A stretch of DNA of 64,000 nt from Alteromonas sp. M12 (GTDB lineage: Bacteria; Pseudomonadota; Gammaproteobacteria; Enterobacterales; Alteromonadaceae), in NCBI RefSeq assembly GCF_037478005.1, contig NZ_CP144164.1, positions 1,488,001-1,552,000 of the forward strand, read 5' to 3'. The position numbers and the translations under genes are program-made. A model generated the notes under the pieces. The model was not told where the DNA came from, ran no database searches, and was given only the letters and a program-made list of their open reading frames with translations. Positions 54,937-63,815 of the stretch are shown here, in pieces (within the stretch, counting starts at the first letter, position 1; every line of letters starts with the position of its first letter).

Positions 54937-55608
54937 ATGGACGTCACCAATCGTATTTTTAAAACTCACACACAAACTCTACTGCAACCTAATCAATCGA
55001 AAGGAAACAATGGCTTTTCGGAATTATTAGCCGCTTATCAACAAAATCATCAGGTTCAAAAGGTAGAAAAGCCCGCTACGAATGCGGTTTTCAGTATGAA
55101 TACTTCCCAAGGTGACCAACAAGAAATCAATCTAGATGAATATCTCACGCCTGGCGCGCTACCTAACCCGGTGAATTTAAAGGACATACCCTTATTACTG
55201 CCAACAGCGCACAACATTGATACCTTATCTAAATACTCGCAAAACGAGTTTAAAGCATTGTTAGCACAATATGGCATACCCTCACCACCGGCAAGCATAG
55301 AATTCAACACTCAGGGACAGTTAGTTTTACCGGCCGATTATGCATATTCGACACAGTTGACGCAGGCGTTTACAGAAAACCCCAAAGTTGAAAATGCACT
55401 GCGCACAACAGCCGCTATCGCCAGTCATTATGCCGGTATTATGGAAGGGCAGCCTTTTCGTGACGAAATGTCGACAGCAAGAAATCAAGTTGATAGAGAT
55501 AGAATAGTGGCGAAATACAGCTATTTATTTGACGATAACCGCCCAGCAATACAGATTGTTTTAAGCTTTTTAGACGATGGCAGTATGTTGTTAGGTGAAA
55601 AATCATAG
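54937..55608 (+). CDS. unknown protein in sigma-54-type operon
   Basis: A 223-residue protein with an Asn/Gln-rich N-terminus (QTLLQPNQSKGNNGF) and a more structured C-terminal half (about 95-223) containing SPPASIEFNTQGQLVLPADY and YLFDDNRPAIQIVLSFLDDGSML. No signal peptide, membrane segment or known motif. It begins 16 bases after its partner, with TAGAGG as ribosome-binding site, so the two are co-expressed. The disordered start with an ordered end recalls proteins exported through flagellar-type systems, but this is only an impression. Confidence 0.7.
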   Translation: MDVTNRIFKTHTQTLLQPNQSKGNNGFSELLAAYQQNHQVQKVEKPATNAVFSMNTSQGDQQEINLDEYLTPGALPNPVNLKDIPLLLPTAHNIDTLSKYSQNEFKALLAQYGIPSPPASIEFNTQGQLVLPADYAYSTQLTQAFTENPKVENALRTTAAIASHYAGIMEGQPFRDEMSTARNQVDRDRIVAKYSYLFDDNRPAIQIVLSFLDDGSMLLGEKS

Positions 55609-55682
55609 GTGATAAAGGTTTGCGGAGCTGTGGCGGGAATGAGGGAATTAAACCTTAGCAATACCTAGTCAAAAAATTCATT

Positions 55683-56702
55683 TTATTGGCTTCGTAAGAT
55701 ACTCATAATTCGGTCATATATGATGCCTGTAAGTATCACTCTATCTTCACCGGTAGTGTTGGTAAATTGAATGACAACGGTATCAATATCTGGGTGATAT
55801 CGGGCAATACTTGAATAGCCGAGCACCCAGCCTGTATGATTATACTCATACAGTGACGCATATATTTTTCTTTCTTTTGGTGTAAATAAACTGCCGTCAT
55901 TCAGCGCCCTTAAAAAAATCCCCACATCTTGGGCGCTGGCAACGTAACCTTGATCGAGGTGTTTAAAGTCTTGATCATAACCTACGTAATATCCGCTCAT
56001 CAGCTGCTCACTATCTACCTCGTTGATGGAGAAAAACGTGGAATTTAAGTTTAATGGCAAAAGGATCTCATTCTTTATGTAGCGAGAGTAGTGGTAACCT
56101 AAGGTTTCTGTCATTATTTTTTCAAGCAACAGATAGTTAGTATTGGAGTATGCGTAATCGGTTCCAGGCTCGAAATCAGCAGGTTTGTCTAATACTAAGC
56201 TGAGTACATCAAGGGAGTTTGAGGCCCAATCAAACCCATCTTGATCGGTAAAGTTAGGGAGCCCACTGCGATGTTCAACCAGCATACGTAGAGTAATTTG
56301 ATCAGCATACTCAATACGTTCAGCCAATTGGGGTAAATAGTCAGCAATGTTCTTATCTAATTCAAGCTGCTTGGATGCAGCTAATTTGGTAACTGCCGCC
56401 GCTTCATATAACTTAGCAATACTGGCAATTTTAAAAAGTGCATTGCCATATGCCGGTATTTTTTCTTGTCTATTATGCCAACCACTTACATACAATTGTG
56501 CAGGGTTATTTGCCTTTTGCACATAGACAATGATCCCGTCTATTCCTTGGGTAGTTGCCTCGTTAACTTGTTCCTCAATTGTGCTGGGCACTGGAGTTAA
56601 ATAATACAGTGCATATTCCCAAGGAGCGAAGAAGTAAATACTGGTCGTGGTAAGGGAAAACGCGAGCAAAACTTTAAGAGTAATCTTTTGCCACTTATTC
56701 AT
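55683..56702 (-). CDS. beta-lactamase-like serine hydrolase
   Basis: A 339-residue protein with an N-terminal membrane anchor or signal (about residues 8-25) and a class C beta-lactamase/DD-peptidase fold. The SxxK motif is in ALFKIASIAKLYEAAA, the YxN motif in DYAYSNTNYLLLE, and VEHRSGLPNF is also typical. It likely acts on peptides or esters in the periplasm; the true substrate cannot be told from sequence. Single gene. Confidence 0.88.
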   Translation of the reverse strand: MNKWQKITLKVLLAFSLTTTSIYFFAPWEYALYYLTPVPSTIEEQVNEATTQGIDGIIVYVQKANNPAQLYVSGWHNRQEKIPAYGNALFKIASIAKLYEAAAVTKLAASKQLELDKNIADYLPQLAERIEYADQITLRMLVEHRSGLPNFTDQDGFDWASNSLDVLSLVLDKPADFEPGTDYAYSNTNYLLLEKIMTETLGYHYSRYIKNEILLPLNLNSTFFSINEVDSEQLMSGYYVGYDQDFKHLDQGYVASAQDVGIFLRALNDGSLFTPKERKIYASLYEYNHTGWVLGYSSIARYHPDIDTVVIQFTNTTGEDRVILTGIIYDRIMSILRSQ

Positions 56703-57002
56703 AAGCGCTCCTTGTTTGAACTAGGGCTGGACTAGTAAAGCCTGCCCTTAATGCCATTTTCTATTAGTATATAGCTGGCTTTTGATTTAAATTAAAGCCT
56801 TTAAAAACAACCTCAGTGGCATAGTAGTTCAAATAGAGCGCTAGAAATATACACAAAAACCGCCTCCTATCTTAATCGCAAAAATATCAGCGGTCACTTT
56901 TGACAACAATAGCGCCCCCCAAAAAAGTCTGAAACTGATAATAATATCAATACTAAACGCTGTTTCACTAAATAGGACGTAAATGGGGTTTAAATACAAA
57001 CT
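56703..57002. other. intergenic region upstream of serine hydrolase
   Basis: About 300 AT-rich bases between two leftward genes. A weak FNR-like TTGATTTAAATTAA is present near 56782 but was not judged reliable. No gene is seen. Confidence 0.4.
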
Positions 57003-58193
57003 TTAACTAAACTTTAAGTTTCCCGCATTTCTATCAAGCATTCCACTATAGCGAGTTAAAACAAGTGCAACTAAAACAACCATTGCACCAACCCAAGGAG
57101 TATTCATCAAACCATGTTCAGCAACAATATAGCCACCTCCCCATGCGCCCAATGCAATACCAACATTAAAAGCAGCAATATTTAATCCAGATGCGACATC
57201 TACTGCATCAGGAGTGTACTTTTCGGCTAGTTTAACTACGTAAACCTGCAAACCGGGTACATTTCCAAAAGCAAATGCTCCCCAAATCAGAATAGTAAAC
57301 ACTGCTGTAATAGCGTTATAAGCGGTGTAGTTCAACATTAATAATATGCCGGCAAGACCTGCGAAAATGATGGTTAATGCTTTAATTGGACCCAAATTAT
57401 CAGCCATTTTACCACCCCAGATATTGCCTACAGCGACTGACACACCATAAACTAGCAGTATCAGCGCAACAGAACTTGAATTAAAGCCGCTCACCTCATT
57501 AAGGATTGGGGCTAAGTAGGTAAAGGCGATAAACGTTCCCCCATAACCAATAGCGGTAATTGCATAAACTAATAGTAATCTAGGGTGTGTTAATACTTTT
57601 AACTGTGATGAAATGTGAGTAGTTTTAGCTTGTTTTAAATTATTAGGCACTAGAATAGCACTGCCAATCATAGCTAATAAACCTAAAATTGATACTGTTA
57701 AGAAAGTAGCCTTCCAGCCAAACACCTGACCTATAAAAGTGCCTAGTGGTACACCTGTGACTAACGCTACAGTTAACCCTGTAAACATTATGGCGATGGC
57801 ACTTGCTCCTTTTTCTTTAGGCACCAAACCTGTTGCAATAGTAGATCCAATTGAAAAGAAAACACCATGAGCCAATCCTGTTAAGATTCGGGCTATTACC
57901 AATGCTTCGAAACTCGGTGCTTGCCAAGCAACTAAATTTCCAATGACAAACAATCCCATCACTGATAATAAAACATGCTTTCTATTCCACCTACTTGTTA
58001 GCGCAGTTAATACAGGTGCTCCTATGGCTACACCTAAAGCATAGAGGCTAACCAATAAACCTGCTGAAGGTATAGATATATTAAGGTCTTGAGCCATTGT
58101 TGGCAGTAATCCAACAATCACGAATTCTGTTGTTCCTATGGCAAAAGCGCTAAGCGCTAATGCTATCAATGCTAGTGGCATCATTGTCTCCAA
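57003..58193 (-). CDS. MFS transporter, DHA1/AraJ-like
   Basis: A 396-residue, 12-segment transporter. The opening LALSAFAIGTTEFVIVGLLPTMA is characteristic of the AraJ/YdhP/NepI type of drug:H+ antiporter, and GAPVLTALTSRWNRKHVLL is the conserved loop 2-3 motif. Likely efflux of a small organic compound. It is divergent from a LysR regulator, with a palindrome and direct repeats between them, a typical regulator-efflux pair. Confidence 0.9.
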   Translation of the reverse strand: METMMPLALIALALSAFAIGTTEFVIVGLLPTMAQDLNISIPSAGLLVSLYALGVAIGAPVLTALTSRWNRKHVLLSVMGLFVIGNLVAWQAPSFEALVIARILTGLAHGVFFSIGSTIATGLVPKEKGASAIAIMFTGLTVALVTGVPLGTFIGQVFGWKATFLTVSILGLLAMIGSAILVPNNLKQAKTTHISSQLKVLTHPRLLLVYAITAIGYGGTFIAFTYLAPILNEVSGFNSSSVALILLVYGVSVAVGNIWGGKMADNLGPIKALTIIFAGLAGILLMLNYTAYNAITAVFTILIWGAFAFGNVPGLQVYVVKLAEKYTPDAVDVASGLNIAAFNVGIALGAWGGGYIVAEHGLMNTPWVGAMVVLVALVLTRYSGMLDRNAGNLKFS

Positions 58194-58274
58194 AATAATA
58201 TGTTTAATAGATGTAAAGTAACCAGTTAAAGTAAACCGCTTCTTTTATTTGTTGATGCAATTATTAACTGATAG

Positions 58275-58321
58275 ACTTTTGTAATAAATAACGTTATTTG
58301 CAAAATACTTTTGTAATAAAT
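58275..58321. promoter_or_regulatory. LysR-type operator: palindrome flanked by direct repeats
   Basis: ACTTTTGTAATAAAT occurs twice, at 58275-58289 and 58307-58321, offset by 32 bases (about three helical turns). Between them lies a perfect 14-bp palindrome AAATAACGTTATTT (58286-58299). This sits in the divergent promoter region of the MFS and LysR genes, where an autoregulated LysR protein would bind. Confidence 0.6.
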
Positions 58322-58330
58322 GAGGTTAAT

Positions 58331-59218
58331 TTGAATTTGAAAACAAGATCTGATGACTTAGAACTTTTATTGGCTGTCATAGAGTTTGGTGGCTTTTCTG
58401 CCGCAGCAGATGCACTTAATATTCAGGTCGCTCGTATTTCCCGTTCCGTTTCTAAAATTGAAAATGCTCTCAACACGACTATTTTAAATAGGACTACTAG
58501 GCGAGTGATGCTAACCGATACAGGTAAAAAGTTTATCGATTCGGTAAGTTTAGGATTGCAACATATTCAACGTGCTGAAGCAGACATTATTGCTATCGGT
58601 AAGATGCCTCAAGGTAAATTGCGTGTTGACGCTGCTAGTCCATTTATATTTCACCAATTAACTCCACATATAAGTTCATTTCTTAAAGCTTATCCTGAAA
58701 TAGAGATAGAACTGAATTCCAACGAGGGAATTATTGATTTAATTGAAAAGCGCACAGATGTTGCGATAAGAATAGGAAAATTAGAAGACTCGACTCTGTA
58801 TGCGAGAACCTTAGGTAGAAGTCCTCTTTTTATTGTCGCATCCCCGGAATATATTGCACAAAATGGTGAACCTAAAACGCTTAATGAGCTTAAAAGGCAT
58901 AATTTAATTGGTTTCTCTAATATAAAGTCACTCAATCAATGGCCTATTAAAGATTGGGGTAACGTAATTCCAACAATGACAGCTAGCAATGGAGAAACCA
59001 TTCGGCAACTCGTTTTATCTGGAAATGGTATCACTTGTTTATCTGGTTTTATGGTTAATGGCGATATTGAATCAGGTCGACTCATATCATTGCTTGAGCC
59101 ATATAGGCAAGTTGGTACTGACCGTGAATTGATTAATGCTGTTTACTATAAATCCTCTTCGGTTGCAGAGAATGTGACTGCTTTTATTGATTTTATTAAG
59201 CCAAGGTTAACATTATAG
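58331..59218 (+). CDS. LysR family transcriptional regulator
   Basis: A 295-residue regulator with an N-terminal winged helix (GFSAAADALNIQVARISRSVSKIE) and a ligand-binding domain. RTTRRVMLTDTGKKF and GKLRVDAASPF are typical of the group that controls neighbouring oxidoreductase or efflux genes. The chosen TTG (MNLKTRSDD) has GAGG upstream; a TTG 11 codons earlier lies inside the palindromic operator and lacks a ribosome-binding site. Probably regulates the divergent MFS gene and itself. Confidence 0.87.
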   Translation: MNLKTRSDDLELLLAVIEFGGFSAAADALNIQVARISRSVSKIENALNTTILNRTTRRVMLTDTGKKFIDSVSLGLQHIQRAEADIIAIGKMPQGKLRVDAASPFIFHQLTPHISSFLKAYPEIEIELNSNEGIIDLIEKRTDVAIRIGKLEDSTLYARTLGRSPLFIVASPEYIAQNGEPKTLNELKRHNLIGFSNIKSLNQWPIKDWGNVIPTMTASNGETIRQLVLSGNGITCLSGFMVNGDIESGRLISLLEPYRQVGTDRELINAVYYKSSSVAENVTAFIDFIKPRLTL

Positions 59219-59313
59219 TCGTTCATCTAATTGTCTGCTTTGCCCGGCAGTTGCCATCATTGATCAGAGGTGAGAGGCAGTTAGTCACTTATATTGAAGG
59301 GAAGTTACTCGGT

Positions 59314-59550
59314 TTAATCCTTAAACCCACACAAGTCTTCAATAATACACGCGCTACAGCGAGGTTTGCGTGCCACACAAATGTATCTGCCATGTAATAT
59401 CAGCCAATGGTGCACGTCCACTTTAAATTCAGCCGGTACCACTTTAAGTAGTTTCTGTTCTACTTGATCGACATTTTTACCCATGGCCAGTTTGGTGCGG
59501 TTCGACACTCTGAATATATGGGTGTCAACAGCTATGGTGGGCCAGCCGAA
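59314..59550 (-). pseudogene. nth 3'-end fragment, copy 1
   Basis: The C-terminal part of endonuclease III only: FGWPTIAVDTHIFRV, then SNRTKLAMGKNVDQVEQ, HHWLILHGRY and the iron-sulphur cysteines (C-x6-C-x2-C-x5-C). The catalytic Asp of AVDTH is kept. The sequence stops resembling nth just before FGWP; the helix-hairpin-helix and catalytic lysine region are absent, so it cannot be an enzyme. The next bases, 59551-59573, resemble those at the same point of copy 2. Confidence 0.9.
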
Positions 59551-59784
59551 GTATAAGAAAGGTTGATGTTTGGCTTTACATCTACGTGATTGACTGTTTT
59601 GTGCTAAATAGCAGACTTTCGTACCATCGTTATTTAAGATCTGCTTTTTTGGCCAAAGCGGATATCACATGCGTAAGCTAACTATCTGGAGCAAGAAATA
59701 ATACAGTTGGTTCTGCAAAGGTTGTAAGAGCCTCACAAATTATCCCGTATTGCAGCATGCTGTTAGATGAACTAGTCAAAACTC

Positions 59785-60300
59785 TTATGCAGACAATCTC
59801 GCCCAGTCAATCTTATCTTTGTAACCTTGCGGTTGCTGATCAATCGCTTGCATTACTTTCTCTAGTATTTGTGCTGCCGGTGTGCCCTTTTCTCGCTCCT
59901 GCCTAATCATGTGCTCGTTACGTTCACGCAGCGCAGCATTTTGACGTCCAAAAAGTGCTTCGCTTTCTTTAGTTACAGGCTGGCCGGTTACTGTATATAT
60001 CGCTCCGCTACCGGTTGCCATATCGAGATTAGAAATATCTTGCAACGAGTGATTAAGTTCGTGAGCATAACCAGCCAGCATCTCTTCAGCTGTTTGCTCA
60101 TCTCTATTCGCCAGTTGCACCGCCCGACTATTGGCAAACTTATTATTATTTGCTTGCGCGGCAAGCTCTAAAGCGGATTCTGACAGGGTAACTTTGTCTT
60201 TAGGAGTCGCTGGATCATCGGCAACCGTTTGCCGTCCCATGGTTTCCCGTTGTCCATAAGCTTGCAAAGAGTTTGACGCGTAACTGGAAGATATCTGCAT
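59785..60300 (-). CDS. DKVTLS-motif protein with HELNH sequence
   Basis: A 171-residue protein of polar, helical character with no signal peptide. TPKDKVTLSESALELAA parallels the motif of the gene at 54489-54920. HELNH (near residues 81-85) fits the zinc motif HExxH, recalling SprA-like putative metalloproteases, but nothing else confirms a protease. It lies between two nth fragments with a sigma-54-type promoter just upstream. Function unknown; flagellar or RpoN regulation is inferred. Confidence 0.72.
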   Translation of the reverse strand: MQISSSYASNSLQAYGQRETMGRQTVADDPATPKDKVTLSESALELAAQANNNKFANSRAVQLANRDEQTAEEMLAGYAHELNHSLQDISNLDMATGSGAIYTVTGQPVTKESEALFGRQNAALRERNEHMIRQEREKGTPAAQILEKVMQAIDQQPQGYKDKIDWARLSA

Positions 60301-60336
60301 TGTCTTTAGCTGATAATTGAATGTTAATAACTATGA

Positions 60337-60352
60337 AGCAATTTTAAGACCA
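60337..60352 (-). promoter_or_regulatory. sigma-54 (RpoN) type promoter
   Basis: Read on the minus strand, TGGTCTTAAAATTGCT has GG and GC exactly 10 bases apart and the TTGCT end; the -24 element is TGGT rather than TGGC. The start point would be near 60326, about 25 bases before the small gene. Confidence 0.5.
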
Positions 60353-60509
60353 ATTCGCTTTTGGTAGTACGTATGTACATTCGTTACTAATCCACTCTAA
60401 GCTCTGATTATTTGTTTTCTTTCCTGTTGTACAATGTTCACTATCGCCCAAAGCGTACCTGATGAAAATGCTAAGTTAATTCCCCAATTCACTTAAAATG
60501 GACCTAGGG

Positions 60510-60755
60510 CTATTCCGTTTTATCTTTGAATTCACACAAACCTTCGACAATACAGCTGCCGCAACGTGGTTTACGGGCTACGCAGGTATAACGGCCGTGA
60601 AGAATAAGCCAATGATGCACATCTACCTTGAACTCGGCAGGTACTATTTTAAGAAGTTTTTGTTCGACCTCATCGACGTTTTTGCCCATGGCCAGTTTAG
60701 TGCGATTGGAAACGCGGAAAATGTGGGAGTTCATGGCGATGGTGGGCCAGCCAAA
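60510..60755 (-). pseudogene. nth 3'-end fragment, copy 2, catalytic Asp lost
   Basis: A second C-terminal endonuclease III fragment: FGWPTIAMNSHIFRV, then NRTKLAMGKNVDEVEQKLL and the four iron-sulphur cysteines. The catalytic Asp region AVDTH has become AMNSH, which would abolish activity even in a complete protein. It begins at the same FGWP point as copy 1, and the non-nth bases before it align without gaps to those of copy 1 over about 26 positions. Confidence 0.9.
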
Positions 60756-60778
60756 AGATAAGGAAAGTAGATATGGAG

Positions 60779-61323
60779 AAGTTAAATTTTAGTAATGCTA
60801 TCCAACTAAAATGGAAAGTTGTGTTAGCTTGCTGACAGACTTTTGATTGTATATTGCTGAGCTAATTCAACGTTATATCGAGTCATATATTAAGAGCTAT
60901 TAGAACCTACAGTAAGCTTATCGATGTGAACGCTACTGCTCAAATGTGATTGAAGAATAAAAACAGGTTAAGGTTTTATGTCTGTCAGAGAATAGCAATT
61001 AGCAGCGTTATTTTCAGGGATAGTTACAAAAGTTGTAGGCACCTAAATTTAAGTAATCAATCTGTTTTTTTGGTAAGTAAATATAATAGGAATGAGACGA
61101 TAGAGAGCGATTATCGCTTGTGATGTTGAGCCTCGACAATTAATTTACCTAAGTGACTGTTGTGCTAGTCCCATACCATCAAACGCTTTGATGGGCGCTA
61201 CGGTTGTATCGTTTGTCTATGTGTTTACGAAAGATAAGAGGTAAAATGCTACAACCAGTGATCCGTGCTACGTTTCACTGGCAATTATTTTAATACGGTA
61301 GGAAAACTGACCTAATTTCGCAC
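60779..61323. other. intergenic region between nth copy 2 and DUF3015 gene
   Basis: About 540 AT-rich bases. Small inverted repeats are seen (CCATCAAA/TTTGATGG at 61176-61194; CCAGTGA/TCACTGG at 61255-61281), the second a possible 3'-end structure of the leftward operon. No integrase, tRNA or gene was recognised. Confidence 0.45.
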
Positions 61324-61767
61324 TTAGATGCTTGCAACAACAATGTTATAAACACTTTCAGGCGTAGCTGAATTAGCAGCAATTGCAATAGCTGCATTGC
61401 TACGGACATTTGCAATAACGTCTGCACGCGAATCAATTTCAACTTCTAGAATATCGAGTATTGCGTTTAAGTGGTCGCCTTCACCTTGGCTGATTTGTTC
61501 AACAACGATATCAAAGTTTTGTTGAATAAAAAGACCTGCGGTAACGTCGATACCTTTGCAGCTGTCTTGCGAAGAAACATTTGAAGACACGGCTGTTGTA
61601 CCAAGATCCCAAATAACGTTAGAAATCGCCGCTGCGGTTCTATTGTCATCAAAAATCATTGCACCAATACCACATTGCTTCCACGGATTAACTTTCTTTT
61701 CCTGCGCCGTTGCAGAAGTAGATAAGCAAGCTGTAACTAAAGCAATTACAAGTGTAGTTTTTTTCAT
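61324..61767 (-). CDS. DUF3015 family secreted protein
   Basis: A 147-residue protein with a signal peptide (MKKTTLVIALVTACLSTSATA). The mature part has the DUF3015 pattern NPWKQCGIGAMIF, two cysteines likely to form a disulphide, and a hydrophobic Ala/Ile-rich end. The chosen ATG has AGGATAAC upstream; the frame extends five codons further. It follows a DUF4105 gene in the same orientation, an association I recall from other marine gammaproteobacteria. Function unknown. Confidence 0.87.
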   Translation of the reverse strand: MKKTTLVIALVTACLSTSATAQEKKVNPWKQCGIGAMIFDDNRTAAAISNVIWDLGTTAVSSNVSSQDSCKGIDVTAGLFIQQNFDIVVEQISQGEGDHLNAILDILEVEIDSRADVIANVRSNAAIAIAANSATPESVYNIVVASI

Positions 61768-61778
61768 AATTGTTATCC

Positions 61779-63629
61779 TCAATAATATAAAGAAAAATTA
61801 ATGGCATACTCAAACGATTCATCATAGTTAATCGATGTCCGTATATCATATGAACGGTGTTCCAAAAAACGCTGTTCGAATGCCAAATATTTACGATCTT
61901 GTGTCAGATCATTTAAGTACGACTGATACCCTATTGCTAGGAATACAGCATATTGCGGTGTGATGTTAAACACTCCACCTATCTCGGGTCCTGCAGAAAG
62001 ATATCCACCAGACTCGTTAGATCCTCTTGCACTTACAGAAAGTGCTCCGTAAGCAGCCAAGCTTTTTCCACGTGACCATGCTTTACCTATAAAACCGTCA
62101 ACGTATGCGTTAGAACAACGAGTACAGGATAACGATTGTGGTTTGTAGCCTACAGCGACCTTCCACGCATACTCGCTATCAAAGGGTAAGTCAGTATTAG
62201 AAGCGTTAAGATTAATAATGCGTAATAGTGTCAATTCTCGCATCTCAAGAGATGAGTTATCCTGAGAATACAATAATCTCAAATCGAAGGTGCTTAGTTC
62301 TGAAAACGGAATACGCGCAGCGTTGACGCTCAGTAAATCATAGTAGTTCGCTCGAAATCGCAGTTCTAATGCTTCTCCAAATTTTTCATTGTGCACTGCG
62401 CTGACCTGAAGCATCGTCGTATCTTGCGCCATATGTGGCGGTTTCTGGATTGGAGTTACCCATTGTGTTTTACCTGCGGGTAGCGCAAAGCGCGCTAATA
62501 ATAGTTCTTTCTTTTTTGCTGCTTGTTCTTCATCTAACTCACTTTCTTTTACTTCTATGAAAGCGTAATAGTCATATAGCGTATCTATAACTTTTTTGGC
62601 CGATTGTGATGTGAGTTTGACTAATACTGAACTTACTTTTATTGAAGATGTTCCTATGATTTCAACAAGACTTTTCTTTTCTTGCTTGCTGAGCTGATTC
62701 CACTTAGCGTACAAGGCTTCTTGCCGAGATCCTCGATAAGCGACATCGACAATAAGATGATGCTCAGCGTCGTGTCTATTGAGCATCATAATAAGGTCAT
62801 ATGGCATTACCCATGATTTATGGGGTGCAATTATCGGGACATCTATGACAAGTTCAAGCAATTTTGCGAGCTGGAATGCACAATTTTGCTTAAAAAAGTA
62901 ATACTTCATTTTTGTATTTTCTAATTCATATAAATGGGCAAGTAAAAATAAAATATCATCTTCGCCAATATTGAGCTTATATTCCCATAGGTCCCTAAGC
63001 TCTGACTCATTATAAGTCAAATGTTGGTGGTGATATTTTTGGTTGGAAAACTTACCTTCGTAACCTCCAAAAATACCTTTTGCTACATACACTAACGGAG
63101 ATTCATTTTCAGGTACCTTTGCGCCATAAGAAAACGTATTATCGAGCAGGTTATGTTCAACCTCATCGTTAAATTTTAAAAACACGTGCCCGTACATTGA
63201 AGCAGGATTGCCTAAATATCCACTTGCATATATGAGACTCATACTTTGGGTTTGAAAGGCATCTAAATACGCTTTGTAGCCTTCGCATTGGGTTTTTGGG
63301 AGAGCTAAATTTGGAAAATTCTTGACGATAAAAATTGCACGGGCTGGAAACTGACATTGAGTGTGTGCAACGTTAGTCAAAGCATCGATCGTCGCGATTA
63401 ATTCAGCTTTAGCGTCTTTTCTTCCATCTGGCGATAAAAAAAAGTCTGAAGTGTTAACGCCGCTTCTTGCTCCATGAAAATAGCCAGCCTCAAAATGTAA
63501 GAGCTTGTGCCAAACAGCACTATTACTGACTGCCGTTACTAATGATTGATCATTGACGAAAACAGATGCTTTACTAGCTGATGGGGCTAAAAATAATATT
63601 ACAACAAACAATCTGAACACAGAATCCAT
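61779..63629 (-). CDS. DUF4105 (Lnb-like) secreted protein
   Basis: A 616-residue protein with a signal peptide (residues 1-20). The DUF4105 domain spans about residues 125-300. H148 in SMYGHVFLKF and C250 in FFKQNCAFQL are the likely catalytic pair, by analogy with the Lnb lipoprotein N-acyltransferase, whose periplasmic domain is of this type. The C-terminal half (about 400-616) is rich in strand-like segments ending in YAINFSLYY, like an outer-membrane barrel. First gene of an operon with DUF3015; bracketed by nth copies 2 and 3. Confidence 0.85.
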   Translation of the reverse strand: MDSVFRLFVVILFLAPSASKASVFVNDQSLVTAVSNSAVWHKLLHFEAGYFHGARSGVNTSDFFLSPDGRKDAKAELIATIDALTNVAHTQCQFPARAIFIVKNFPNLALPKTQCEGYKAYLDAFQTQSMSLIYASGYLGNPASMYGHVFLKFNDEVEHNLLDNTFSYGAKVPENESPLVYVAKGIFGGYEGKFSNQKYHHQHLTYNESELRDLWEYKLNIGEDDILFLLAHLYELENTKMKYYFFKQNCAFQLAKLLELVIDVPIIAPHKSWVMPYDLIMMLNRHDAEHHLIVDVAYRGSRQEALYAKWNQLSKQEKKSLVEIIGTSSIKVSSVLVKLTSQSAKKVIDTLYDYYAFIEVKESELDEEQAAKKKELLLARFALPAGKTQWVTPIQKPPHMAQDTTMLQVSAVHNEKFGEALELRFRANYYDLLSVNAARIPFSELSTFDLRLLYSQDNSSLEMRELTLLRIINLNASNTDLPFDSEYAWKVAVGYKPQSLSCTRCSNAYVDGFIGKAWSRGKSLAAYGALSVSARGSNESGGYLSAGPEIGGVFNITPQYAVFLAIGYQSYLNDLTQDRKYLAFEQRFLEHRSYDIRTSINYDESFEYAINFSLYY

Positions 63630-63815
63630 GCCTTGAGGTTAATTTGATTGAAATTCCTTTCCAGTCAATACCAGTAAGTATACGCTTAAAAAAAAGTAGG
63701 TCAATAAATTGTCCGGGCGTGAGATTCAGGCAAATTAAATGTCGTTACGTTTTGTCATTTCGGCTAATTCTTCAATCAGCGAGTCTGTTCTTTCCCCGAA
63801 GCCGTTTATCGAAGA

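Noticed and set aside
56782..56795. TTGATTTAAATTAA as a second FNR site
   Set aside because: It has a mismatch in a key position, no well-placed -10 element, and lies in AT-rich sequence where such matches arise by chance.
60498..60761. 87-codon plus-strand open frame over nth copy 2
   Set aside because: It is the antisense of the nth fragment, whose conserved protein sequence on the minus strand explains the open frame.
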